Assembly: GCA_006176705.1 (NCBI GenBank)
Contig: QRFJ01000366.1
Span: 372,001-436,000 of the forward strand
Direction of reading: 5' to 3'
Source: Cocos nucifera
Taxonomy: Eukaryota; Streptophyta; Magnoliopsida; Arecales; Arecaceae
Length of the DNA: 64,000 bases
Part shown: one piece after another, positions 25,751 through 37,311 of the stretch
Numbering within the stretch: the first letter of the stretch is position 1
Layout: every line of letters starts with the position of its first letter
Notes under the pieces: generated by a model
Seen by the model: the letters and a program-made list of their open reading frames with translations, nothing else
What the model was told of the DNA's origin: nothing
Databases searched by the model: none
Program-made: the position numbers and the translations under genes

Positions 25751-26718
25751 ATGGCTCCAAAAAGAAAATTCACTACTATCTAGAGATCATCATCCATCAC
25801 TATGTCAGCTAAAAATAGGACAAAGAGGCAGTGGGATTGCTCCCAAGTTCCACCAATAGCTCCTTCCTCTTGTTCTCACCTATTCGTTGCCACCAGAAGC
25901 ATTCCTATCAAATGGAAGGTGGACTTTGGGTTCTTGGATCAAGAGAACTTCCATATTGGAACATGGTTATGGCAACAAGGTTGGAAAAAGCTCTATTCAC
26001 TTGAGGTAGAAGTCTACCCAGACCTTACCAGAGAATTTTTTGATAATCTCAAGTTTGAGGGAGAGTTTGGAGTCGAATCTTTGGTGAAAGGGGTTTACAT
26101 TGCTTTAGATGAAAGAAGATTAGGGCATATGTTAGAAGTACTGAGGTCTGGGATTTGTTACTTAAATTTAACTAAAAAAGTTGAAGCATTGAAGTGTGTT
26201 TTAGAAAGGGATAATGTAAATGACATTGAACAATTAGTATCAAACCATCTTTCAGTAGAAATGAGGCTGCTGCACGATATAGTTAGTCACATAATTTTTT
26301 CAAAATTTGGAAGACATGATTGGATAGGGAAGAGAGAGCTTGCAGTTATATATTATTTGGTAATAGGAACTCCTATAAACTTTCCCTTCCTAATGGTTCA
26401 ACAAATAAAAGATACTGCAAACAAAAGCAAGGCGTGTCTCCCCTATGGAATGATCTTTATCCTAATTTTCAAGGAATTTCATGTTGATTTAGAAGGTGAA
26501 GATTTTAAGGGGCTTGCTCACACTGACTATTTAAATGAAGGGACATTGCATAGAATGAAATTTTTAAAGAAAGGAGATAGGTGGGTCAGATCTGATGAGG
26601 ATGTGATTCCTAGAAATGAACCTGAGGAACAAAACACTCCACCTCCTCCATCCTCTCCTTCTATTGCTGGTTCGTCATTCACAGCCCTTGGACCCCCCTA
26701 CACAGCTAAAGTTCATCA
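25751..26718 (+). pseudogene. Element S envelope-like ORF, N-terminal part (split by B)
   Basis: The longest clean reading frame in the window (310 codons from the ATG at 25802, the last few inside the B LTR). An earlier in-frame ATG at 25751 (MAPKRKFTTI, then TAG) is probably the original start. The core (VYPDLTREFFDNL, LVKGVYIALDERRLG, RLLHDIVSHIIF, GKRELAVIYYLV, ACLPYGMIF) resembles the 'putative plant transposon protein' domain found in Sirevirus env-like ORFs and related repeats. The tail is Pro/Ser rich. I see no signal peptide or clear transmembrane segment, so a true envelope role is doubtful. The frame continues across the CATCA duplication into 46531. Confidence 0.65.
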
Positions 26719-28991
26719 TAAAGGAAAATCCTGATTTTTCGAACCAGGTTCGTTCAGATTTGATCGGATCAAGAGATATATTTTAAAATTTTTTCTCTTT
26801 GATCCAAGTTAGATCTGGAATGTTTCAGATTTAATTTTTATTATTTTAATAATCAAAATAAAATATAGATAAATTAAATCAAATTTAATTTATCTTGATG
26901 TAGGGTAATCCTATTACCCGTTGATGATCCTGTAAGCAGCGGAAGGTTCTGGATCTAGCCACACAAGTACCTGGCCTCTACTGGTATCCACTCGGGCTAG
27001 ATCTAGAGATCCTCTTCTTCTCTATCATGTCTTCAAAAATTAGATCTGAATCTGATTTGGAGGATCTTCAAAATAGCTTTCGAAGATCAGCAGTTGTCCT
27101 TTACAGCAGCGCAGCCTTCTAGCTTTTTGTCGCCTTTGTCTTGCCTAGATTGCACCAACCTAGATCCCAAACTACTTTGGGCGTGGAGAGGAGAGGGAGA
27201 AAGTGGACTTGGTGTGGAGGAGGAAGAGAGAGAGGTAGCCTTGGGGCGTGGGAAATTGCATTATTTTTTGAGTTGGGCGTAGGGTCTTATTTATAGACTA
27301 TGCATGATCCAACTCCTCTTCTTCCCAACCAATCACAACCCTTTGTGAAATCAGATCTAAATCTAATTGGTGGGAATAGAGTCCCCTGGATTTATTCTTA
27401 GATGGTGCCTAAGATCAGTCAAAGTTGGTTCTTAGGAGAAGTCTAATCAAAATCCAAAAAGAAGATGGAGTCCCTATCCAACAAGGACTCCTGGGCTTCT
27501 CCTGCTTGGGCGCACGCCAAGGGTGGCATGCACCCTCCTTGCCAGCTTCTGATAGGGAGACAAGCCCCCACCAGCTCTCCAATAGGTGCATGACACATGG
27601 ATAGAAGTCAAAGTGTCAATGGTCAACATTTGACCAGTCAAAGGTCAACTTTTGACCAAAGTCAAAGGACGAGAAATGGCAGGTGACCAAAAATGGTAGG
27701 TATTATCTTACAAAATAAGACAACCCTTTTCTGATCTGGACTAGGCTCCAGTCAGACCAAGTGAAGGCCTCTGATTGAGCACAAACTCCTTTGGCTCAGT
27801 CAGGACAACTATTTATGATAGTAAAAGAAGAACGTTAGGTTCAATCGAGTGCTAGCACGATTTCCTTGAACCTAATTGAATCTCATTCAGATCAATTGAA
27901 CTGGATCAGTTCAATTGATGATCACCAGATTCAAACCCTTATTTGTGTGACCCAGTTAGGTTCAGTTCTGTATGGTAATGGGATATGTCATGATCTCTAT
28001 CATCGACATCATCGAAACTCCTTTCGATGGATCAGAACTCTTCTGATTCGAACAGCTAGAATGATCGATCATCTAAATCATTCTAATTGCTCCCAAAATC
28101 CACCAGTGACACCTAGCAGTATATGGTGGCAACCCATCAGAGCTGAATGCGAACCTCTTGGTGCAGCTACCTGTGTGATTAAGTTCTTCTATCTTGAGCC
28201 CCGATCAGATTAGGGTTAAGGTGAACTCGTCAAACCCTAGTTTCTGTCATATGATGTAATCATTCGATTCAAGTCCAATGTGATAACCTAAATAGAAACT
28301 CTTTCTATTATTTCACTCTGCCATGGCCATGGGCTTCTGGACTTGATTCTCATGATCATCATAGGGCTGCTCCTCTACCACCGAGGTAGATAGATTCCAT
28401 CTTGATGCAATCCAGTTCCTACAATGAACATGCTATAGCCAACATACACCTCAGGGTTCCATATGGCTAGGAGACCGAGTTATGGTGTAGTCAAACTATA
28501 ACACCCTCAAGGTGAACTATCGATGCACCTCAGGTCAAAGAACCAGACACACCACTGCAGCATCGAGTCAGTCATTGACGAGAAGGTAGACTTCCTAATG
28601 ACTACTCGAGGTGGTCACGCTCAGTGCCCTCGTTCTCTAACGAGTACCTGTACTCTCGCTCCAGTGTCTCCACACCATAGACTCAAGACTCATCTACTAA
28701 AGAGAAGCGATTGTACACCAACCTTCCTGGATCAATCACCATCCTCGTGATGATCCTATGGTCGGGAGCATTTTATGAGTTAATAATGATTATTCATGTC
28801 TTAAATTTTCAACTCTTGAAAATATGAATTATCATTACCATTAACTCAAAGGATGTATCACAGACACTAAATACACATATGTGATAGAAAATAACCCATT
28901 TTATTGATTATAGTCAAAATTATAATTTTGCCCCTAGAAGTGTATTACAAGTGTCAGCCAATTCTGGCTTCTAGGGCACATATATCTAACA
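26719..28991 (-). repeat. Element B 3' LTR
   Basis: 2,273 bases, from TAAAGGAAAATCC to ..ATATCTAACA. It contains the TTGACY cluster at about 27606..27667 and a TATAAATA-type box near 27290. The plus-strand short ORFs (27094, 27866) are chance frames in LTR DNA. Confidence 0.88.
27606..27667 (-). promoter_or_regulatory. W-box (TTGACY) cluster in element B 3' LTR
   Basis: Seven TTGACC/TTGACT cores on both strands in about 62 bases, upstream of the LTR TATA box. Equivalent clusters lie in both LTRs of C, in the D LTR and in the other B LTR. Confidence 0.6.
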
Positions 28992-29003
28992 ATCTCCCAC
29001 TTG
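28992..29003 (-). other. Element B polypurine tract
   Basis: The sense CAAGTGGGAGAT abuts the LTR start TGTTAGATATATGTGCCC. Confidence 0.75.
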
Positions 29004-29005
29004 TC

Positions 29006-29947
29006 CTAAAGCCAATTGGCTACAAGTCTAAGTCCCATCTTCTCAAGGTGGGCTTCGATCTTCTGCTGTTGTCCCAACGGCTTTGTAAGTGGGTCTGCCA
29101 CATTATCTATGGAGTTGACTCTCTTGACCTCGACGTAACCCTTCTCGAGGTAATCGCGGATGAGGTGGTATCGCCGCTCAATGTGCTTGGATTTCTGGTG
29201 AGACCTCGGCTCCTTAGCAAGGGCTATGGCACCATTGTTGTCGCAGTATAGAGGAATGGCATCTGATGGCATTACTCCGATTTCTATAGCAAACTTCTTG
29301 TACCAGAATGCTTCCTTCGCAGCCTCTGATGCAGCGATATATTCTGCTTCCATGGTGGAATCTGCTATCATAGTTTGCTTGGAACTCTTCCAACTGACAG
29401 CACCACCATTGCACACAAACAGACTCCCAGATGTCGACTTTCGATCATCTACATCGGACATGAAATCCGAGTCTGTGTATCCCTGGACTTGGAGTTCTCC
29501 GTTACCAAAGACCAACATCATATCCTTAGTTCTTCTCAAGTACTTAAGGATACATTTCACAGAAGTCCAGTGTTCTTCACCTGGATTTGACTGATATCTG
29601 CTTGTGACACTCACAGCATGGGCTATATCAGGTCGTGTACATAGCATGGCATACATGAGGCTCCCTATTGCAGAAGCATAAGGGATCTTGCTCATGCATT
29701 CTATTTCCTCAGGTGTGCTAGGGCACATCTTCTTGGAAAGATGAATACCATGTCTGAAGGGTATTAATCCCCTCTTAGAGTTTTTCATACTAAACCTCTT
29801 TAGTACTTCCTCTATGTACATCTTCTGTGAAAGTCCTAGCATCCTATTTGGTCTATCCCTATAGACCTTAATTCCTAGAATAAAGGATGCTTCACCTAGG
29901 TCTTTCATGGAGAATTCCTTGGACAACCATATTTTGACTGTCGTCAA
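29006..29947 (-). pseudogene. Element B RT C-terminal part and RNase H (313 codons open)
   Basis: The best-preserved RNase H in the window. It runs from WLSKEFSMKDLGEASFILG through the RT connection, TDSDFMSD, STMEAEYIAASEAAKEA, YCDNNGAIALAKEP and KHIERRYHLIRDY to ..ANWL. The RNase H acidic residues in TDSD, EAEY and CDNN are all present. It is separated from the RT core by a single frameshift near 29940. This segment is the reference for the deletions in A and C. Confidence 0.85.
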
Positions 29948-30614
29948 TCATGGGAATATCATTTCCAATAAGGAGGATGTCATCCACATACAATACGAGG
30001 AAGACAACAGCGCTCCCACTGACCTTTTTGAAGACACACGGTTCCTCTTCATTTTTGATGAAACCAAACATTTTGATCACATCATTGAAATGAGTGTTCC
30101 AGCTCCGAGATGCTTGCTTAAGTCCATATATGGACCTTTGCAGCTTGCAAACCTTGTGATCAGTATCACTGGATGTGAAACCTAGCGGCTGTTCCATATA
30201 GATATCTTCCTCAAGATATCCATTTAAGAATGTCGTTTTCATGTCCATTTGCCATATTTCATAATCAAAATAGGCTGCAATGGCAAGCAATGTGCGGATG
30301 GATTTTAGCATAGCCACTGGGAAAAAGGTATCCTGATAGTCAATGCCTTCGCGTTGACTATAACCTTTTGCCACTAGTCTAGCCTTGAATGTCTCCACAT
30401 TTCCATCTGCACCAATCTTTCTCTTGAAGATCCATTTACACCCAATAGGTACTATACCTTCTGGTGGATCTACCAAGGTCCAGACTTGGTTTGAGTGCAT
30501 CGAGTCAATTTCTGACTGCATTGCCTCTAGCCATTTCTCGGAGTCGATATCTGATATCGCCTCGTTGTAGGTTTTGGGATCATCACCATGAGCACCATTA
30601 CCTACGAGGAACAT
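29892..30614 (-). pseudogene. Element B RT core (240 codons open)
   Basis: Reads VDPPEGIVPIGCKWIFKRK, ETFKARLVAKGYSQ, QMDMKTTFLNGYLEEDIYM, SIYGLKQASRSWN and the catalytic LYVDDILLIGND. These are RT blocks in canonical copia order. The frame is lost just after YVDD near 29940; otherwise it would join the RNase H segment. Confidence 0.85.
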
Positions 30615-32959
30615 TTTCTCTACTTCCTCTGAAATAATACCTAAGTATCTTTCAGGGGAGACGGAAAACTCTTTTCGATCTATGAGGTGGAGGAGGTAGT
30701 GTTCTTATTGGCTCAACCTGATTTGGTTCCAATTGGTCCTTAGCTCGTTGTACTTGTGAGACTTTCTCATCAAGCTTAATCTGCTTTCCAATGCCGCTAT
30801 CTTGAATAAACTATTTTTCAAGAAAGATGGCATGTCGACTCACAATCACATTGTGGTCTTCTGGAATGTAGAAATAGTATCCTAATGACTCTTTAGGATA
30901 TCCTATGAATCGAGCTCTGAAGGACCTAAACTCTAACTTGTCCGCTTGTTGTCTTTTGACATGAGCCGGACAACCCCAAATTCTGAGATGACTCAGACTT
31001 GGTTTCTTACCGTGCCATATCTCATACGGTGTGGTAGGAACGGTTTTAGAGGGAACCCTATTCAGTAGATAAATTGAAGTTAACAATGAGTGTCCCCAAA
31101 GAAAATCAGGAAGGTCTGTGAAGCTCATCATGGATCGGACCATATCCAATAGAGTCTCGATTTCTCCATTCTGAAATCCCGTTGAGTTGAGGTGTTCCTG
31201 GTGGAGTCCATTGAGAGACTATGCCATTTTTCTTGAGATAGTCTAGGAATTTCCGGCTAAGGTATTCACCTCCTCGATCTGATCGAAGAACCTTAATGGG
31301 TTTTTCCAGTTTATTTTTCTACTTCATGTCTGAATTCTTTGAACTTTTCAAAAGCTTCAGACTTGTGTCTCATAAGATACACATACCCATACCTAGATAG
31401 ATCATCGGTAAAGGTAATGAAGTAGACAAAATTGCCTCTAGCCGGCACATCAAATGGGCCGCACACATCAGTATGTACTAGGGCAAGGAGATCTGTGGCC
31501 CTTTCCCCATGTCCAACAAAAGGGAGTTTAGTCATTTTGCCTTGAAGACAAGATTCACAAGTTGGATATGACTCGAAAGTCAATGGACTCAATAGCCCAT
31601 TTTTCTCCAATTTGTTGATCCTATCTTCTGCTATATGACCTAATCTCAGGTGCCATAGATATCTGTCGTTTGGACTATCCCTAGGTCGTTTGGCATTCAT
31701 GTTTTGCTCGATAGTTAGAACAGGATACATCAATATGTAGCTGATAAAGATCGTTAATAAGGAAACCATTTGCAATTTTATTTCTTTCATAAAGAATGTT
31801 ACAATGGTCCTTAAAGAAGGTAATCACATAGCCTTCTAGTGCTAAGCATGAAACAGAAATCAAATTCCTGCTAGCTGCAGGCACATAATAACAGTCTTTC
31901 AAAACTAAGTCTAAACCAGATGGTAATCGAAGAGGGATATGTTTCCACCGCCACTGCAGCAACTCTTGCTCCATTACCGATGCGTAGGATCATGTCTCCA
32001 TCCCTCAGCCTCCTGCTATCCTCAAGACCCTGCATGAAAGTGCACAGATGAGCACTAGAACCAGAGTCAAGCACCCAACTGGATGCAGAAGAAATCGTAA
32101 GGTTAGACTCAATAACGAGCATACCTCCAGAAGGACCTTCCTTCTTGTTCTTCAGGGTGGCCAGGTAAGTAGGGCAGTTTCGCTTCCAGTGGCCGTCGCT
32201 GTTGCAATGGAAACACTTTTCTTTGACATCGACCTTCTTCTTCGGCTCTGCCTTCTTCTTCTTTCCTCCTTCCACCTTTCTGCTTTTTCGTAGACTTTTT
32301 TTTCTTTTCAGAAGACTTTCTTTTGGAAGAAGTCCATTCCATAGCAAGAACTGAGCCTTTAGAATCTTTCATAGAAAGCTCAGCGGTGACCAGCATGTTC
32401 ATTAATTTGGCCAAGAAATTTTGAAGTTTATGCATGTGGTAATTCATGATGAATTGCCCATATGCATCAGTCAAGGATTGTAGAATAACATCATTCTATA
32501 GATCCAAGTCTAACTTCACACCGAGCTTCTCAAGCTCTTCCAAGTCCTTGATCATCAGACAGTGATCTTGGACTGACTGCCCATCATGCATCTTAGCCTT
32601 AAAAAGTCATTTCGTGACTTGATACTTGGCTGCGCGACTCTGTTCACCAAACATCTCTTACAGGTGAGCCAACATTTGGCGAGCAGTCCCTGATATCTTC
32701 ATGTTGGCGCTGGAGCTCATCAGACATCGAGCCCAACATGTAATATCTGGCCTTATTATCTTCGTCTATCCATTTTTTCAGAGACGCTCTCTGTTCAGTG
32801 GATGGATGGGCTGGTAAGGTGGGAGGGTCCTGGTCCAATACATATGTTAACTTCTCAAAATCTAAAATGATTTTGTAGTTCCTGAGCCAATCTTTATAAT
32901 TGGGTCCGGTCAGTCTATGTGTGTCTAGGATACGTGCTAATGGATTGGACGTCAGATAT

Positions 32960-34825
32960 TTTTCTATAGAGAGTCAAAGATTCTAGTTAGATACTGTAAT
33001 TATGACTTGACCAATTTATTTAGGGATTTTATTTTTAAATAAATTAGCTCTCACTATTTTCTTGGATCCCTACACTCCCTCTGTAGAGATGCAAAAATCT
33101 CCATGATTAATGATTTCTAGTGGTGGTGCGGTCTCACCAACTGACTCATCACCTCACCTAACAGTTATTGGTGATGGGTTAGCCAATGAGTGAACAACTC
33201 TTGTTCAATGATTCTCTAATCATGGTGCACCCAAACTTGATCTCTAATTCATGAATCTCACCGTATCCAAAATATTGATCCACTCCTTAGTTAAGTCAGA
33301 CCCACCATTTGCATAGACTGGATTCCTAATTGAGTCTCTCACCATATCCGGAATATTGAGCCCAACTCATCCTCCAGCCCATAGCATCCAATGCCTAATA
33401 GACATGGTTGCATCTTTTCGGTGCAACTGAGCCACTGTATCCAGCCGAGAACAATCAACCCCGGAGAAGGGCCCGCACATCTACAATGGTGGAAGACCTC
33501 AGACTTAATCTTTTCTTAGGAAGAATTGATTCAGGTCTCATTAAACTAGACTTGTCATAGTCATAACAATTATGACTAACCTAGTGGCATGGGTTAGCTC
33601 GGATTATTGACCACCTCAGATCAGAATTAAGTCAACAGATATGGCCAGGTAAGTGAGATCGGTGGAAGGGATATGCCATTAACTCATACAAGAACGCATT
33701 CAGGTCAAGTAGCTTCCAATTAAAAATCAATCGGTCATATGTGCCAAACTTATCTTAGACACCAAATTATTGAGCCAGAACCAATTGGGTTAGCCTATAG
33801 TCCAGACTCTAACCTTTGAGCCTAATTAGGTCTTACTTGATCGTGATTTGATCTTGCCCCAGACTTAATTTGTTATGATGATCAATTTAAGCATTATTGA
33901 TCCCATCTAACCAACTCTTGATTCGATTTGATCAACTGCTTAGACCTAATTGAGCTACCCAAGCCCGAACCCAACATTATGAATATGTCTTAGATATGAA
34001 ATTCTCAATTTTAAACCTAATTAATATTTCATAATCTTAATTCTTAATTAAGTAGGGTTCATAAATAAAATATTCACAATAAATCCTAGGGTTTCAGGAT
34101 CTAGGGTTTTGTAGAAAGTAAGTTTTGGGTTTCTGATTAAGGATCAACGTGCAGCACCCCTGCACGTCATAAGAACATCCCATCGAATAGGAGGAAAGGG
34201 CCTTTAAACCCTTTTTTGTTCTTATGACCAGACGGGCAAGAGGAAAGCCTTAATCAGGACCATGTAATACTACAAAATAGTTTTAGATCTATATCATATA
34301 TCTCATATACAAATTAGATCTAATCATGGCATATTTTGCATACATCTCATGTATCGAATCATGCATGTTTTCAGATTTAAATTATCTCATAATAATCTAA
34401 AAAATTAGATTTAAATTGATTTTATCAAAATAAACTCTAATCTAGATAACTATGTAGAACTATTCTACAACTAGTCTAGACATGCATCAATCATATCTCA
34501 TATGATGTTAAAATTAAATAATTTTTATTTACTAGTTTTTAGATATTATTAAAATAATTATAATATAAAAAAATAGTAAATAAATAGATCTAAAATATGA
34601 TTTAATAAAATTAAATTATAAACATGCAAGACTATTCTATAGAACTATTCTATTTTAGAACTAGTCATGCATATTTTCTAATCTTAGATCCAAATCATTT
34701 AATTTTAATTTTTCTGATTTTATATCTGATCAAATATTATGTGATATAAAAAATCACTTGTTTTTTAATTAAAATAAATTTAAAATTAGATCTAAATATT
34801 TTATAATCTTGGCTTTGATACCAGT
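32960..34825 (-). other. Element B 5' leader
   Basis: 1.87 kb, non-coding, homologous to the leaders of A, C and D. The conserved splice donor is mutated here (AG|ATAAGT instead of AG|GTAAGT). Primer site TGGTATCAAAGC (sense) at 34812..34823. Confidence 0.7.
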
Positions 34826-35895
34826 TGAAGGAAAATCCAGATTTCTCGGATCAGATTCGTTCTGATTTGATTGGATCAAGAGATATATTTTAAAATTTTT
34901 TTTCTTTGATCTAAATTAAATCTGAGATGTTTCAAATTTGATTTTTATTATTTTAATAATCAAAATAAAATATAGATAAATTAAATTTAATTTAATTTAC
35001 CTTGATGTAGGGTAATCCTAATACCCGTTGATGATCCTATAAGCAACGGAATGTTCTGGATCTAGCCATGCAAGTGCCTGGCCTCTACCGATATCCACTC
35101 AGGTTGGATCTGAAGATCCTCTTCTTCTCTATCACATCTTCAAAAATCAAATCTGAATCTAATTTGGAGGATCTTCAAAATAGCTTTTGAAGATCAGCAG
35201 TTGTCCTTTGCAGCAGCACAGCCTTCTAGCTTTCTGTTGCCTTTGTCTTGCCTAGATTGCACCAACCTAGATCCCAAACTACTTTGGGCATGGAGAGGAG
35301 AGGGAGAAGGTGGACTTGGCATGGAGGAGGAAGAGAGAGAGGCAGCCTTGGGGCATGGGAAATTGCATTGTCTTCTGAGTTGGGCATAGCATCTTATTTA
35401 TAGACTATGCGCGATCCAACTCCTCTTCTTCCCAACCAATCATAATCCTTTATGAAATCAGATCTAAATCTAATTGGTGGGAATAGAGTCCCCTGGATTC
35501 ATCCTTAGATGGTGCCTAAGACCAGTCAAAGTTGGTTCTTAGGAGAAGTCTAATCAGAATCCAAAAAGGAGATGGAGTTCCTGTCCAACAGGGACTCCTG
35601 GGTGCCTCCTTCTTGGGCGCACGACACCCTTGGCATGCACCCTCCTCCTTGCCAGCTTCTGGTAGGATGACAAGCCCCCACCAGCTCTCCAATAGGTGCA
35701 AGACACGTGGATAGAAGTCAAAGTATCAATGGTCAATATTTGACCCATCAAAGGTCAGCTTTTGACCAAAGTCAAAGGACGAGAAATGGTAGGTGACCAA
35801 AAATGGCAGGTATTATCTTACAAAATAAGACAACACTTTTCTAACCTGGACAGGCTCTAGTCAGACCAAGTGAAGGCCTCTGATCGAGCACAAAC
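34826..35895 (-). repeat. Element B 5' LTR, left piece
   Basis: Begins TGAAGGAAAATCC next to the primer site and stops at CAAAC (35891..35895), where D is inserted. The LTR resumes at 45322 with the second CAAAC. A sense TATAAATA box lies at 35395..35402 and a W-box cluster near 35712..35785. Confidence 0.88.
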
Positions 35896-37297
35896 TGAAG
35901 GGAAATCCTGATTTCCCGGTCCAAGTTCGTCCAGATCTGATTAGATCAAGAGATATATTTCAAAAATTTTCTCTTGAACTCAATCAGATCTTGATAAATT
36001 TCAGATCTGATTATTATTATTTTAATAAATAAAATGAAATAAGATAAATTAAATCAAATTTAATTTACTTGATTTGGGTAATCCTATTACCCTGTAGATG
36101 ATCCTGATTGCAGCGGAAGGTTCTGGATCTTAGCCATGCAAGCGCCTGGCCTCTATCGGTATCCACTCAGGTTGGATCTGGAGATCCTTCTTCTCTATCA
36201 CACCTCCAAAAATCAGATCTAGATCTTGATCTGAGATCTTCAAAACTCTTGAAGATCGGTAGTTGTCCTTTGCAGCACGCAGCCTTCTTGCTTTTGATCG
36301 CCTTTCCGTGCTGAATCGCACCAACCAAAGTCCAAAACACCTTTTGGACATGGAAGCAAGGGGAGAGAGACTAATGGCATGGAGAAGGAGGGAGAGAGGC
36401 AGCCTTGGGGTGTGTCTAATAGAGCATTAGAATTAGGGTTGGGCGCAGGGTCTTATTTATAGACCTCTTATGATCCAACTCCTCTTCCTCTCAACCAATC
36501 ACAACCCTTTGTGAAATCAGATCTAAATCTGATTGGTTGGAATAGAGACCCCTGGATTCTCTCCTTAGAGGGCGCCTAAGACTAGTCAAACTAGATTCTT
36601 AGTACAACTCTGATTGGAATCCAAAAGGGAGGTGGAGTCCTTGTCCAACAAGGACTCCTAGGCGCCTCCTACTTGGGCTCACGCCACCCTTGGCGTGCGC
36701 CCTTCTCCTTGCCAGGTTCTGGCAGGGGGACAAGCCCCCACCAGCTCTCCAATAGGTGCATGACATGTGGTCAAAAGTCAAAGGGTCAATGGTGAACATT
36801 TGACCAGTCAAAGGTAGACTTTTGACCAAAGTCAAAGAACAAGAAATGGCAGGTGACCAAAAATGGCAGATAAGACAACCTATTCTGACTTGGACAACCT
36901 CCAGTCAGACCATATGAAGGCCTCTGATTGAGCACAAACTCCTTTGGCTCAGTCAGGACAACTTATTTATGATAGTAAAAGAAGAACGTTAGGTTCAATC
37001 GAGTGCTAGCACGATTTCCTTGAACCTAATTGAATCTCATTCAGATCAATAACGATCAGTTCAATGAGATCACCAGATCAAACCCTGTTTGTGTACCCAG
37101 TTAGTTTCAGTCTGTATGGTAATGGGATATGTCATGATCTCATATAGACATCACCGAAACTCCTTTCGATGGATCAGAACTCTTCTGATTCGAACAGCTT
37201 AGAATGATCGATCATCTAAATCATTCTAATTGCCCCAAACCACCAGTGTATTACAAGTGTCAGCCAATTCTGGCTTCTAGGGCACATATATCTAACA
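35896..37297 (-). repeat. Element D 3' LTR with about 0.85 kb internal deletion
   Basis: Matches the 5' LTR until 'aaaccaccagtg' (near 37251), then jumps to 'tattacaagtgtcagcc', which lies about 850 bases further on in the complete copy. The shared AGTG at both sides suggests a microhomology deletion. Positions 37050..37250 also carry many small losses. Confidence 0.85.
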
Positions 37298-37309
37298 ATC
37301 TCCCACTTA
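37298..37309 (-). other. Element D polypurine tract
   Basis: The sense TAAGTGGGAGAT abuts TGTTAGATATATGTGCCC. Confidence 0.7.
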
Positions 37310-37311
37310 TC

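Larger units (their letters stand above)
29006..32959 (-). pseudogene. Element B gag-pol pseudogene
   Basis: Copia polyprotein, sense right to left. The Gag start codon is ATA instead of ATG (near 32957..32959) and a base is inserted just after it. Gag has the knuckle CFHCNSDGHWKRNC (near 32190..32230) and a lysine-rich stretch before it; protease reads WVLDSGSSAHLC. Integrase (about 30820..31700) has HLRLGH, CESCLQGK, HTDVCGP and RSDRGGEY. Opal TGA is at 32607..32609 in gag and amber TAG at 30811..30813 at the end of integrase, both shared with C and D. RT and RNase H are nearly intact (next two entries). An indel beside the integrase catalytic Glu adds a frameshift. Confidence 0.85.

Noticed and set aside
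27866..28213. Recurrent 88 to 115 codon plus-strand ORFs in B and D LTRs (also 44279..44545)
   Set aside because: They are antisense to the elements, lie in LTR DNA and have no protein-like motif.
26719..28991. B 3' LTR looked more like the D LTR than its own partner, suggesting gene conversion
   Set aside because: At several diagnostic sites both B LTRs share variants absent from D (for example 'gttctctgccatggccatgggcttc'-type differences), so they are true partners and the right piece simply has more private changes.
29214..29594. Plus- and minus-strand ORFs overlapping B RNase H
   Set aside because: Out-of-frame shadows of the conserved RNase H frame.
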